42,337 bases of DNA from an uncultured Neomegalonema sp. (lineage in GTDB: Bacteria; Pseudomonadota; Alphaproteobacteria; Rhodobacterales; Rhodobacteraceae). The stretch spans positions 1-42,337 of the forward strand of contig CALDSD010000071.1 of the NCBI GenBank assembly GCA_937911325.1, read 5' to 3'. Each line of letters opens with the position of its first letter. The stretch's first letter is position 1. The position numbers and the translations under genes were made by a program. The notes under the pieces were generated by a model. That model worked only from the letters and a program-made list of their open reading frames with translations. It searched no databases and was not told the origin of the DNA. This document shows, piece after piece, positions 1-8,206 of the stretch.

Positions 1-35
1 GTGTCGCGCAGATGCGCGTATTTTTCCGGCCCAGC

Positions 36-112
36 GGTCCCATAGCTCAACTGGATAGAGCAGCTGGCTTCTAATCAGCAGGTTCGAGGTTCGAGTCCTC
101 GTGGGATCGCCA
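36..112 (+). tRNA. tRNA-Arg (anticodon TCT)
   Basis: A full cloverleaf can be folded by eye. The 7-bp acceptor stem is 36-42 with 102-108 (one G-U pair), the D stem is GCTC 45-48 with GAGC 58-61, and the anticodon stem is 63-67 with 75-79. The 7-base loop CTTCTAA places TCT at 70-72. The T stem is 85-89 with 97-101, with a TTCGAGT loop. The discriminator base is G109 and CCA is encoded at 110-112. TCT reads AGA/AGG codons, which are rare in this GC-rich genome. Confidence 0.96.
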
Positions 113-157
113 TTTTACCCCGATGGATTGAGGTCTTTGCGTGCTGCGCCGTCCTGA

Positions 158-1318
158 TCAGGCGGCCAATGCGTGAGCCGTCCTGAGTTTGTCGCGCGAC
201 AATTCCGCGATGGTTCGCACGCCCATCAGCTTCATGTCGCGTTCGATCTCGGCGCGCAGCAACGAGAGGGCGCGTTCGACCCCAGGCTGTCCTGCCGCGG
301 CCAGTGGATACAAGTAAGCCCTGCCGACGCCCACGGCTTTGGCGCCCATCGCCAGAGCCTTGAGAACGTGCGTGCCGCGTTGAACGCCGCTGTCCATTAA
401 AACGTCGATCTTGTCGCCAACCGCGTCAACGATCTCGCCCAATTGATCGAAAGGCGTGCGCGAGCCGTCGAGCTGTCGGCCGCCATGGTTGGAGAGGATG
501 ATCCCGGTGCAGCCGATATCGACGGCGCGCCTTGCGTCCTCCACCGACATCACGCCCTTCAGGCAAAACTGACCGTCCCACTGCCGCACCATCTCGGCCA
601 CGTCGTCCCAATCCATCGATTGGTCCAGCATTTCCGAGAAATACTTGCCGATCGAGACCGCGCCTTCGCTCATATCGACGTGTTCCTCCAACTGCGGCAG
701 GCGGAACTTCTCATGCAGCATGTAGTTCACGCCCCAGGCGGGCTTCAGGGCGAACTGCGCCATTCCTCCAAGCGTCAACCTCATGGGAATCGAGAACCCG
801 GTGCGCAGATCTCTTTCGCGGTTGCCGCCCGTGATCGTGTCGACGGTCAGCATCATCACGTCGACGCCGGAGTCCTTGGCGCGCGAGAGCATCGCGCGGT
901 TGAGCCCGCGATCCTTGTGGAAATAGAACTGATAGGCCTGCGGCGTGTCATAGGTCTTGCGCAGCTCCTCAAGGCTGGTCGTGCCCAGTGAAGAGCATCC
1001 GAACATGGTGCCGAATTTCGACGCCGCCGCGCCGACGGCCTTTTCGCCCTTATGGTGAAAGAGGCGCTGCAAAGCGGTTGGCGAGCAATAGAATGGCGTC
1101 TCGAGCTTCTGGCCCATAACCGTCACCGACATATCGATGTCCGCCACGCCGCGCAGGACATCCGGCACGAGATCGACGGCTTCGAAACTCGATGTGTTCT
1201 TGCGGTAGGTCACCTCGTCGTCGGCGGCCCCATCGATGTAGTTGAAGATAGGGCCCGGCAGCCGACGGCGCGCGAGCTCCCGAAAATCTTGAAAGTTATG
1301 ACAATCATTCAACCGCAT
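158..1318 (-). CDS. FMN-dependent alpha-hydroxy-acid dehydrogenase (L-lactate dehydrogenase-like)
   Basis: This is a 386-residue flavoenzyme of the glycolate oxidase / LldD / mandelate dehydrogenase family, which oxidises a 2-hydroxy acid to the 2-keto acid using FMN. The N-terminal NYIDGAADDE block (about residues 26-35) is typical. The active-site SNHGGRQLD lies at 276-284, with His278 as the expected catalytic base. The phosphate-binding blocks DSGVQRG (309-315) and GVGRAYLY (330-337) are intact, and the length is normal. It is transcribed divergently from a FadR/GntR regulator, with two dyads between them, which suggests substrate-responsive control. Lactate is the commonest substrate in this arrangement, but glycolate or another 2-hydroxy acid cannot be excluded, so no gene symbol is given. 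Confidence 0.9.
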   Translation of the reverse strand: MRLNDCHNFQDFRELARRRLPGPIFNYIDGAADDEVTYRKNTSSFEAVDLVPDVLRGVADIDMSVTVMGQKLETPFYCSPTALQRLFHHKGEKAVGAAASKFGTMFGCSSLGTTSLEELRKTYDTPQAYQFYFHKDRGLNRAMLSRAKDSGVDVMMLTVDTITGGNRERDLRTGFSIPMRLTLGGMAQFALKPAWGVNYMLHEKFRLPQLEEHVDMSEGAVSIGKYFSEMLDQSMDWDDVAEMVRQWDGQFCLKGVMSVEDARRAVDIGCTGIILSNHGGRQLDGSRTPFDQLGEIVDAVGDKIDVLMDSGVQRGTHVLKALAMGAKAVGVGRAYLYPLAAAGQPGVERALSLLRAEIERDMKLMGVRTIAELSRDKLRTAHALAA

Positions 1319-1350
1319 GAGAAAACCCTTTCGACGCCTGTCAACATGAT

Positions 1351-1393
1351 GGTCAACTAACTTGACCGAGAGCGCCGGTCAAGTTAATTTACC
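1351..1393. promoter_or_regulatory. Two tandem 17-bp dyads, candidate operators of the divergent GntR regulator
   Basis: Site 1 (1351-1367) is a perfect inverted repeat GGTCAA-N5-TTGACC. Site 2 (1377-1393) is the near-identical GGTCAA-N5-TTTACC. Their centres are 26 bp apart. They lie between the start codons of the dehydrogenase (1318) and the regulator (1440). FadR/LldR-type GntR proteins commonly bind short dyads of this kind (GGT...ACC). Assignment to the adjacent regulator is inferred from position. Confidence 0.6.
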
Positions 1394-1439
1394 ACAGGCT
1401 TTGGGCCAAATTGGCGTCGCTGGTTGAATCGAGGATGGA

Positions 1440-2240
1440 ATGAACGCTCCCGCCAAACCCGTCGCCGACGCATTGTTCGAGCCGATTGACAGCGATCCGC
1501 TGGCGAAGAAGGTCGCTGAGCAGATCGAGATCCTGGTCTTGGACGGCCTGCTTAAAGAGAACACAAAACTCCCGGGGGAGCGCGAGCTGGCGGAGCAGCT
1601 CGACGTCTCGCGTCCCAAGCTCCGAGAAGGGTTGAAACTGCTTGAGCAGCGCGGGCTTGTGCGGATCGTCGCGGGCGAGGGCGCGTTTGTCGCGACGCTC
1701 TCGGGGCCGGCGATGTCTCCGGCGCTGATCGCGCTCTACAACCGCCATCCCGAGGCGCTGGATGATCATTTGGAGTATCGCCGCCATCAGGAGGCGTTCG
1801 CAGCCCGCCTTGCCGCCGAGAGATCGACGGCGGACGATCATGCGCGCTTGTCTGCGATTGTTGCGACGATGCAAACGGCGCATGACCGCGGCGATGCCGC
1901 ACGCGCGCCGGAACTCGACTCGGATTTCCATCTCGCAGTGGTCGAGGCGAGCTACAACCGGACGCTGATCCACACCATGACGGCGCTTTACGAACTCAAT
2001 CGCAGCGCGGTCTTCTTCAGCCGGACCGAGTTGTTGACCAGCGCCGATGTGTCCGCGACCCTGCTTGAGCAGCACCGGGGGATCGCCGAAGCAATTGTCG
2101 CGGGCGACGCCGACCGCGCGGAGCGGGTGTCGGCCGAGCACATCGACTATGTGCGCGGCGCGACCTTGCAAGCGTTCGCTCAACGCGACCGCGCGAAGCT
2201 CTCGAAGAAGCGTCGCTTAGCTGGGACTGCGAGGGTTTAG
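1440..2240 (+). CDS. FadR-subfamily GntR transcriptional regulator (FCD domain)
   Basis: A 266-residue regulator. The N-terminal winged helix-turn-helix (about residues 20-90) carries the GntR signature PGERELAEQLDVSRPKLREG. The C-terminal all-helical FCD ligand domain (about 100-245) shows the metal/ligand pattern typical of the family: D...H around SDFHLAVVEAS, and later the EQHRGIAEAI and AEHIDYV histidines. Regulators of this class (LldR, PdhR, GlcC) sense carboxylic acids. Because it is divergent from an alpha-hydroxy-acid dehydrogenase with paired dyads between the two start codons, control of that gene and of itself is the simplest reading. The effector is not known. Confidence 0.9.
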   Translation: MNAPAKPVADALFEPIDSDPLAKKVAEQIEILVLDGLLKENTKLPGERELAEQLDVSRPKLREGLKLLEQRGLVRIVAGEGAFVATLSGPAMSPALIALYNRHPEALDDHLEYRRHQEAFAARLAAERSTADDHARLSAIVATMQTAHDRGDAARAPELDSDFHLAVVEASYNRTLIHTMTALYELNRSAVFFSRTELLTSADVSATLLEQHRGIAEAIVAGDADRAERVSAEHIDYVRGATLQAFAQRDRAKLSKKRRLAGTARV

Positions 2241-2251
2241 AGACAAGAGAC

Positions 2252-2277
2252 ACGGCGCGGCAGCTCCTCCGCGCCGT
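2252..2277. terminator. GC-rich hairpin between convergent genes
   Basis: A 9-bp stem (ACGGCGCGG 2252-2260 with CCGCGCCGT 2269-2277) and an 8-base loop lie between the stops of the GntR gene and the aldehyde dehydrogenase gene. It is followed by further GCGCCG-type repeats up to about 2300 rather than a T-run. A bidirectional transcription end is plausible, but it is not a canonical intrinsic terminator. Confidence 0.4.
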
Positions 2278-2304
2278 CGCGCCGTCGCGCCGCCGCGCCG
2301 ACGT

Positions 2305-3747
2305 TCAGGCGTCGGCGTCCCATCCGCTGACAGCCTTGACCTCGCAGAAGTCTTCAAGACCCCAAACACCCCCCTCGCGTCCATTACCGGAGGCTTTCAT
2401 GCCGCCAAAGGGACTCCCGGCGCCGCGCGACTGGCCGTTCATTTCGACCATGCCGGAGCGTAAGCGCCGGGCGACGCGATTGCGTTTTGCGCCATCCTGG
2501 CTCTGAACGTAGTTGGTCAGGCCGAACGGCGTGTCGTTGGCGATGGCGACGGCCTCGTCCTCGGTGTCGAACGGGATGATGGACAACACCGGCCCGAAGA
2601 TCTCCTCGCGTGCGATGGTCATCTGGTTCGTCACATCGGCGAAAACCGTCGGACGCACATAATAGCCGCGGTTCACGCCCTCAGGCCGGCCGATCCCGCC
2701 CGCGGCCAGCCGCGCGCCTTCGTCGACACCCGTCTGGATCAGCCCCTGGATCTTGTCGAACTGAGCCGCGCTCACGACCGGACCGATATGCCGCCCCGCC
2801 TCGTTGGTCGCGCCGACTTTCACCGAGTTCGCAGCCTCAGCCGCGGTCTCCACGGCTTGGTCGTAGACCTCGCGCTGAACCAGCATGCGCGTCGGCGCAT
2901 TGCAGGATTGGCCAGTGTTGTTGAAGCAATGCAGAGCGCCGCGCTTCACCGCTTTCTCGTCGGCGTCGGCGAAGACGATGTTGGCGCCTTTGCCGCCGAG
3001 TTCGAGATGCACGCGCTTGAGCGTGTCGGCGGCGTTCTTCGAAATCGCGATCCCCGCGCGCGTCGAACCGGTAAACGAGATCATGTCGACATCGGGATGT
3101 CCGGACAGCTGCGTCCCGACGCCGACGCCGTCCCCGTTCACAAGATTGAAGACGCCAGCCGGCGCGCCGGCCTCGTGCATGATTTCAGCGAACAGCATGG
3201 ACGAGAGCGGTGCGATCTCAGACGGTTTGAGAACCATCGTGCACCCCGTCAGCAGGGCTGGGATCACCTTCAGCGTGACCTGGTTCATCGGCCAGTTCCA
3301 AGGCGTGATCAGCCCGCAGACGCCCATGGGTTCGTAGAGGATACGATCGTTGGGAGCGTGCGCGCCGAGCGGACGTTCGAATTCAAAGCTCTCGGCCGCG
3401 CGCAGGAAGTTCTCGATGTGCCATGTTCCCGAAGGCGCCTGCTGCGTCTTCGCCATGTCGATCGGCGAGCCCATCTCGAGGCTGATCGCTTGCGCCATCT
3501 CGTCGACGCGTGCGGCGTAGACCTCGTGGATGCGTTTGACGAGCGCGATGCGCTCGGCCTTGGAAGAACGCGACCACGTCGCAAAAGCCTCCTTCGCGGC
3601 CGAAACGGCGGCGTTGGCGTCGGCGCTGGAGCCGATCGAGATGACGGCGCAGGGCTCTTCGGTGGACGGGTTGATCACCTCCAGATCGTTCGTCGTCGAA
3701 GGAGCGACCCAATTTCCGTCGATATAGAAGTCTCGTTTCTCAAGCAT
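2305..3747 (-). CDS. NAD(P)+-dependent aldehyde dehydrogenase
   Basis: A 480-residue ALDH-superfamily enzyme that oxidises an aldehyde to a carboxylate. The visible landmarks are PWNWPM (149-154, with the oxyanion Asn), FTGSTR (about 225-230), the general base in LELGGK (Glu249) and the nucleophile in NTGQSC (Cys282). The reading frame is open upstream to 3780. The start at 3747 (MLEKRDFYIDG) is preferred because it has a good Shine-Dalgarno (CGGAG) about 7 bases upstream and matches the usual ALDH N-terminus. The substrate cannot be told from sequence. A GlxA-type regulator lies about 0.8 kb away but is not directly adjacent. Confidence 0.9.
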   Translation of the reverse strand: MLEKRDFYIDGNWVAPSTTNDLEVINPSTEEPCAVISIGSSADANAAVSAAKEAFATWSRSSKAERIALVKRIHEVYAARVDEMAQAISLEMGSPIDMAKTQQAPSGTWHIENFLRAAESFEFERPLGAHAPNDRILYEPMGVCGLITPWNWPMNQVTLKVIPALLTGCTMVLKPSEIAPLSSMLFAEIMHEAGAPAGVFNLVNGDGVGVGTQLSGHPDVDMISFTGSTRAGIAISKNAADTLKRVHLELGGKGANIVFADADEKAVKRGALHCFNNTGQSCNAPTRMLVQREVYDQAVETAAEAANSVKVGATNEAGRHIGPVVSAAQFDKIQGLIQTGVDEGARLAAGGIGRPEGVNRGYYVRPTVFADVTNQMTIAREEIFGPVLSIIPFDTEDEAVAIANDTPFGLTNYVQSQDGAKRNRVARRLRSGMVEMNGQSRGAGSPFGGMKASGNGREGGVWGLEDFCEVKAVSGWDADA

Positions 3748-4026
3748 GTTAAACTCCGTGGACGCGACGCTCAGATACAAGGCGTTCTGCGGTTACATGG
3801 CGATCGGCGAACCGTCGTCGAAGGGGGCGATGAAGGAAAACGCGTTTTAACGAGCGAGACCCTACAGGGCGCTAAAGTCCTCAACAAGACGCGACCGCGC
3901 CAATGCAAGTGTGGTCTTGAGCGAACCGTTCGTGACGTCGGAAGTGGCGCAAGCTCGTCTAGTCTGATTAGCTATCTTTCAGGAACTCGGGCGGCATCGA
4001 CCGCGCTTGAACGGCGGGAGGAGAAA

Positions 4027-4521
4027 ATGGCGTTTTCACTTTTCAACTGGTTGTTCGGCTCAAAGACGGAGAACGCGAATTCCGAGGAGGAAACGGTGCG
4101 ATCGGCTCCTGTTGCCGAACCCGAGCCGTCTCCCGTGGCCGTTTCGCAACCGGAGCCAGCGCCCGAACCGGCTCCTGAACCAGAACCGGAAGCGGAACCG
4201 GTGACGACAGCGGCCGAGACGCCCGAGCCAGAGCCGCAAGCCGAGCCTGCGCCGCAAACCGAGGCGGCGCCGCAAGCCGATCCCGCGCCCGCAGCGGCTG
4301 GGGCTGTGGAAGGCGACCGCGCCGCGGCGCAAGCCGCCGTACTTGCGGATGCGGCCGAAGCGCCGGCGCCGACCGCTGGGGCGGCAGCCCCGGTCGCATA
4401 TGAAGCGGCTCCGCTGACCCAGGCGGAACCGGCGCCTGCGACGGTTGTCGACGCTGAAAAGATCGCCGCAGACGACGCTGCGATCGCCGCAGCCGCGGCA
4501 GCGCGAAAGTCGGACTCTTAA
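4027..4521 (+). CDS. Pro/Ala/Glu-rich, probably disordered protein of unknown function
   Basis: A 164-residue protein beginning at ATG 4027 behind a strong Shine-Dalgarno (GGGAGGAGAAA). A larger open frame runs far upstream antisense to the aldehyde dehydrogenase gene, but that part is a shadow. The first 12 residues (MAFSLFNWLFGS) form a short hydrophobic or amphipathic segment. Nearly everything after residue 30 is low complexity: PEPAPEPEP runs, then alanine-rich stretches. Strongly acidic and probably unfolded, it might be membrane-tethered through the N-terminal segment. No family recognised. It stands alone between divergent and convergent neighbours. Translation is inferred from the ribosome-binding site and frame. 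Confidence 0.6.
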   Translation: MAFSLFNWLFGSKTENANSEEETVRSAPVAEPEPSPVAVSQPEPAPEPAPEPEPEAEPVTTAAETPEPEPQAEPAPQTEAAPQADPAPAAAGAVEGDRAAAQAAVLADAAEAPAPTAGAAAPVAYEAAPLTQAEPAPATVVDAEKIAADDAAIAAAAAARKSDS

Positions 4522-4534
4522 GCTGCGGAATAGG

Positions 4535-4556
4535 AGCGCCTGGAGAACCAGGCGCT
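4535..4556. terminator. Bidirectional hairpin between convergent genes
   Basis: A perfect 9-bp stem, AGCGCCTGG (4535-4543) with CCAGGCGCT (4548-4556), closes a tight AGAA loop. It lies exactly between the stop codons of the Pro/Ala/Glu-rich gene (4521) and the GlxA-like gene (4560). There is no T-run on either side, so any terminator role is inferred from position and stem strength. Confidence 0.5.
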
Positions 4557-4559
4557 GCC

Positions 4560-5564
4560 TCACATCGGCGCCGGAGCGACTTCTTCGCTCTTGTCGCGGG
4601 TGCTGGGAGCGCCGCGTTCGCGGTAAGGGGTCCGATCGAAGTGGCTTCGATAGCACTTCGAGAAATGCGACGGCGAGGTGAAGCCACACGCCAACGCGAC
4701 GTTGATCACCGACATGTCTGTCTGTAGCAGCAGGTTGCGCGCGCGCTGAAGGCGCAGCTCCATGTAATACCGCTTGGGCGACCGGTTGAGGTAGCGACGG
4801 AACAACCTCTCGAGTTGCCGAGTAGACATTCCGGCGTCCTTTGCGAGGATCGCCGGGCTGATCGGCTCCTCCAGGTTCTCCTCCATGATCTGAATGATCG
4901 AAACCAGCTTCGGATGACGAACGCCGATCCTCGCTGGAACGGACAACCTTTGCTCTTCACGCCAAGCGCGCACTGGCGCATGGATCATCTGATCTGCGAC
5001 CAGGCTGGAGAGATCCTGCCCGTGCTGATCGGCGATGATCTGCAAAACCATGTCTGCCGCTGCGGCGCCGCCGGCGCAGGTATAGCGGTCGCGGTCGACC
5101 TCAAACAGATGATTCGTCAGTTCGATCTCTGGGAACTCTTCGCGAAACGCGGGTTGGTTCTCCCAATGGATCGTACAGCGATAGCCGTCGAGCAGACCCG
5201 CCTTCGCCAGCACCAGAGCGCCGGTGTCGACGGCGCCAACCGAAACGCCCCGACGGGACTGCTTGCGCAGCCAGGTCAGCACCGGCTTAGTCGCCGCCTG
5301 ATGCGCATTCAGGCCCGTGCAAACGAGAATGATCGCGTCCTTGTCCACGTCGACGAGATCGGTGTCCGCCGCGATGTTGACGCCGTTCGAGCAGATCTGC
5401 TGGGACTGCCCTTCGGACGCGATGCGCCATTGAAAGAGGGGCTTGTTCGACAAGCGGTTAGCGATGCGCAACGGCTCGATCGCGCATGCGAAGGCGATCA
5501 TCGACAGCTGAGGCGTGATGAGGAAGACAAACTCATGAAAGCCGGTCCGGCTTGAAACCGCCAT
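4560..5564 (-). CDS. GlxA-family AraC-type transcriptional regulator (DJ-1/PfpI-like plus HTH)
   Basis: A 334-residue regulator. The N-terminal half is a DJ-1/PfpI (glutamine-amidotransferase-like) domain, from FHEFVFLITPQLSMIAF to about residue 190. The C-terminal ~100 residues are an AraC/XylS double HTH: AILAKDAGMSTRQLERLFRRY, then INVALACGFTSPSHFSKCYR. At the position of the DJ-1 nucleophile the sequence reads AVDTGALVLA, with Asp where many relatives have Cys, so the domain is probably a ligand sensor and not an enzyme. Relatives GbdR and CdhR control glycine-betaine, carnitine or arginine catabolism. The start at 5564 is chosen for the domain boundary and a GGCGG-type ribosome-binding site; the open frame continues upstream to 5996. 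Confidence 0.88.
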   Translation of the reverse strand: MAVSSRTGFHEFVFLITPQLSMIAFACAIEPLRIANRLSNKPLFQWRIASEGQSQQICSNGVNIAADTDLVDVDKDAIILVCTGLNAHQAATKPVLTWLRKQSRRGVSVGAVDTGALVLAKAGLLDGYRCTIHWENQPAFREEFPEIELTNHLFEVDRDRYTCAGGAAAADMVLQIIADQHGQDLSSLVADQMIHAPVRAWREEQRLSVPARIGVRHPKLVSIIQIMEENLEEPISPAILAKDAGMSTRQLERLFRRYLNRSPKRYYMELRLQRARNLLLQTDMSVINVALACGFTSPSHFSKCYRSHFDRTPYRERGAPSTRDKSEEVAPAPM

Positions 5565-5594
5565 TTCCGCCAACCTGCAATGTCTAATCCGCGG

Positions 5595-5613
5595 ACCGCT
5601 CGGCCTGAGCGGT
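5595..5613. promoter_or_regulatory. Inverted repeat upstream of the GlxA-like gene
   Basis: A perfect 7-bp inverted repeat, ACCGCTC (5595-5601) and GAGCGGT (5607-5613), with a 5-base spacer, lies 31 bp upstream of the regulator start in the region shared with the divergent DAHP synthase gene. It may be an operator for the regulator; this is inferred from position only. Confidence 0.3.
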
Positions 5614-5807
5614 GAAAGAACCGTCACGCTAGGTCGCCTTATCGGGGGGCGCAACCCGCTGTTACGGTAAATTCGCGCTATTCGCCTCTCAGACGCGCGT
5701 GATTGAGCGAGCATCGCCTTCGAAGGCTTGCGGTCCAAGGCGTTCCTGTGGAAAACACGCGCGCCCGGTGTTAAATCTCGCCGGCGCTCTGAATAAGGAT
5801 AGGGATC

Positions 5808-7232
5808 ATGGACGACGGCGTCCTCACATCTGCAGCGGAACTGGATCTTTCTCCGGCGGTCGAATGGTCGCCAGAGAGCTGGCGGGACAAGTCCGGCCTG
5901 CAGATGCCCGAGTATCCCGACGCCGGCGCGCTCGCCGACGCGACGACTTGGATCTCGTCGATGCCGCCGCTGGTCTTCGCCGGCGAAGCGATGCAACTGC
6001 GCGCCCGACTGGCCAAAGTGGCGGCCGGCGAGGCGTTTTTGCTCCAGGGCGGCGACTGCGCCGAGAGCTTTTCAGAGTTCTCCGCCGACAACATCCGCGA
6101 CACGTTCCGCGTGTTGCTGCAGATGGCGGTGGTGTTGACCTACGGCGCGAAGCGTCCGGTGGTCAAAGTCGGCCGGATGGCGGGACAATTCGCCAAGCCG
6201 CGCTCCTCTTCGGTGGAGAAGGTCGGCGAGGTTGAACTGCCCAGCTACCGCGGCGACATCGTCAACGGATTCGATTTCACCCCCGAGGCGCGGATCCCCG
6301 ACCCGGATCGGATGCGCGCGGCCTATACGCAGTCGGCGGCGACGCTGAACCTTCTGCGCGCTTTTGCGCAGGGCGGCTACGCCGATCTTCATCGCGTCGC
6401 AAGCTGGAACCTGAGCTTCGCCGCCAACTCGGCGGCCAGCGAGAAGTACAGGGGCATCGCCGAACGCGTGGCGGATGCGCTGGACTTCATGGAGGCGTGC
6501 GGCGTGACCCCGCGCAACACCCAGGCGATGCGGGCGGTGAATTTCTTCACCAGCCACGAGGCGCTGTTGCTCGAGTACGAGCAGGCGTTGACGCGGACGG
6601 ATTCGATTTCGGGTCTGCCCGTCGCCGGTTCGGGCCATATGATCTGGATCGGGGACCGCACTCGCCAGCCCGACGGCGCCCATGTCGAGTTCTGCCGCGG
6701 CGTTCTCAACCCGATTGGCCTGAAATGCGGCCCATCGCTGGACCCCGACGAGCTGGTCCGGCTGATCGATCTGCTGAACCCAGAGAACGCGCCCGGCCGT
6801 CTGACGCTGATCGCCCGTTTCGGGGCCGGCAAGGTCGAAGATCATCTGCCAGCCTTGCTGCGCGCAGTGCAGAGAGAGGGCCGCTCGGTCGTCTGGTGCT
6901 GTGATCCGATGCATGGCAACACAATCAAGTCGAACACCGGGTACAAGACCCGCCCGTTCGACAGCGTTTTGCAAGAGGTCCTCGAATTCTTCCGCGTCTG
7001 CGGCTCCGAAGGCGCGTATCCGGGCGGCGTGCATTTCGAGATGACCGGTCAGGACGTCACCGAATGCCTTGGCGGCATGGGCAATGTTCTGCCCGAGGAT
7101 CTTTCGAAGCGATATCACACCGCGTGCGATCCACGCCTGAACGCCACGCAAGCTTTGGAGCTGGCGTTTCTGGTGGCGGAGGAGTTGGAGAAGCCAGCGC
7201 CGAAGCATCGCGCGGCGCTTCTCGAAAGCTAA
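5808..7232 (+). CDS. aroG: Class II 3-deoxy-7-phosphoheptulonate (DAHP) synthase
   Basis: A 474-residue plant/actinobacterial-type (class II) DAHP synthase. It condenses phosphoenolpyruvate with erythrose 4-phosphate in the first committed step of the shikimate pathway. Visible metal and substrate sites include QGGDCAESF (Cys83 region), KPRSS (PEP site), DPMHGNT (His), [15 protein letters not shown] (Glu) and TACDPRLN (Asp). There is no fused chorismate mutase or ACT domain, and the length is normal for the class. ATG 5808 follows AAGGATAGGG. serB begins 4 bases after its stop, so the two are probably co-transcribed, pairing aromatic and serine synthesis. The symbol aroG is the commonly used label; aroF or aroH would be equally acceptable. 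Confidence 0.95.
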   Translation: MDDGVLTSAAELDLSPAVEWSPESWRDKSGLQMPEYPDAGALADATTWISSMPPLVFAGEAMQLRARLAKVAAGEAFLLQGGDCAESFSEFSADNIRDTFRVLLQMAVVLTYGAKRPVVKVGRMAGQFAKPRSSSVEKVGEVELPSYRGDIVNGFDFTPEARIPDPDRMRAAYTQSAATLNLLRAFAQGGYADLHRVASWNLSFAANSAASEKYRGIAERVADALDFMEACGVTPRNTQAMRAVNFFTSHEALLLEYEQALTRTDSISGLPVAGSGHMIWIGDRTRQPDGAHVEFCRGVLNPIGLKCGPSLDPDELVRLIDLLNPENAPGRLTLIARFGAGKVEDHLPALLRAVQREGRSVVWCCDPMHGNTIKSNTGYKTRPFDSVLQEVLEFFRVCGSEGAYPGGVHFEMTGQDVTECLGGMGNVLPEDLSKRYHTACDPRLNATQALELAFLVAEELEKPAPKHRAALLES

Positions 7233-7236
7233 CGCC

Positions 7237-8097
7237 GTGAGTGTGCTGATCCTGACGAGCGCTGCGGGCGTCACCCAGGAAATGGTGGCGCGCGTACGCC
7301 ATGCGGCGGATCTCCCCGCCGCCCGGCGCCTGGGCCCCGGCGGCGTTGATTTCGCCGCAACGCCCGAGGCGCTGCTGGCCGCGCGTGAGGCGCTTGAGGA
7401 GTTTCCCGTCGATGTGAACCTGCTGCCGCGCCTGAACCGCCGCAAGCGGTTGCTGATCGCCGATATGGACAGCACGATCATCACAGTCGAGTGCATCGAC
7501 GAGATCGCCGACATGCTTGGCGTGAAGCCGCAGGTCGCCAGCATCACCGAAGCGGCGATGCGCGGAGAGCTGGATTTTGAACAAGCGCTGACCGAGCGCG
7601 TCGCGCTGTTGAAAGGGCTGCCTTCGTCGACATTGCAGCAGGTGTTCGATGAGCGCGTCACCTTGAGCCCTGGCGCGGCGACGATGGTTCAGACGATGCG
7701 GTCGAACGGCGCGCTGGCGGTGCTGGTGTCGGGCGGCTTCACGTTCTTTTCCGAGCGCGTCGCCGCCGCCGCCGGTTTTGATCGCCATCGAGCCAATGTT
7801 CTCATGATCGAGGACGGGGCGCTCAGCGGCATGGTCGCAGCCCCGATACTGGGTCGTCAGGCGAAGCTCGACATGCTCCGCAGCACCGTCGCCGAAATTG
7901 GGATCACCTCGGACGAGGCTCTGGCGGTGGGCGATGGGGCGAATGATCTTGCGATGTTGTCAGCGGCAGGGATCGGGGTCGCCTACAAAGCCAAACCAGT
8001 TGTCGCCGAACAAGCTGACGCTCAGCTTGATCATTCGGACCTGACGGGCGTGCTGTATCTTCAGGGTTATACTGAGTCTGATTTCGTGAGCGTCTGA
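7237..8097 (+). CDS. serB: Phosphoserine phosphatase
   Basis: A 286-residue HAD-superfamily enzyme that removes phosphate from O-phosphoserine, the last step of serine synthesis. Motif I is DMDSTII, with nucleophile Asp76 and Asp78. Motif II is in LVSGGFTFF. The motif III/IV region includes GRQAKLDML and GDGANDLAML. The N-terminal ~65 residues resemble the divergent ACT-like domain of bacterial SerB proteins. It starts with GTG at 7237, 4 bases after the DAHP synthase stop, which indicates translational coupling. Family and function are secure from the motifs. Confidence 0.94.
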   Translation: MSVLILTSAAGVTQEMVARVRHAADLPAARRLGPGGVDFAATPEALLAAREALEEFPVDVNLLPRLNRRKRLLIADMDSTIITVECIDEIADMLGVKPQVASITEAAMRGELDFEQALTERVALLKGLPSSTLQQVFDERVTLSPGAATMVQTMRSNGALAVLVSGGFTFFSERVAAAAGFDRHRANVLMIEDGALSGMVAAPILGRQAKLDMLRSTVAEIGITSDEALAVGDGANDLAMLSAAGIGVAYKAKPVVAEQADAQLDHSDLTGVLYLQGYTESDFVSV

Positions 8098-8206
8098 CGC
8101 TCAATCGGGCGCTTTAAGGGCGGGATGACAGCGTGATCACCGCCCCTTGATTGGTTCGTCAAGCGCATCGCCGCTAAGTTAAGCGCTGTCTTACAGGAGA
8201 GCCCCA

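Noticed and set aside
426-991. Short antisense frames inside the hydroxy-acid dehydrogenase gene
   Set aside because: All are shadows of a well-motifed gene and lack start signals.
2788-4026. A long plus-strand frame running into the Pro/Ala/Glu-rich protein
   Set aside because: It is antisense to the aldehyde dehydrogenase. The strong ribosome-binding site at 4016-4026 places the real start at 4027.
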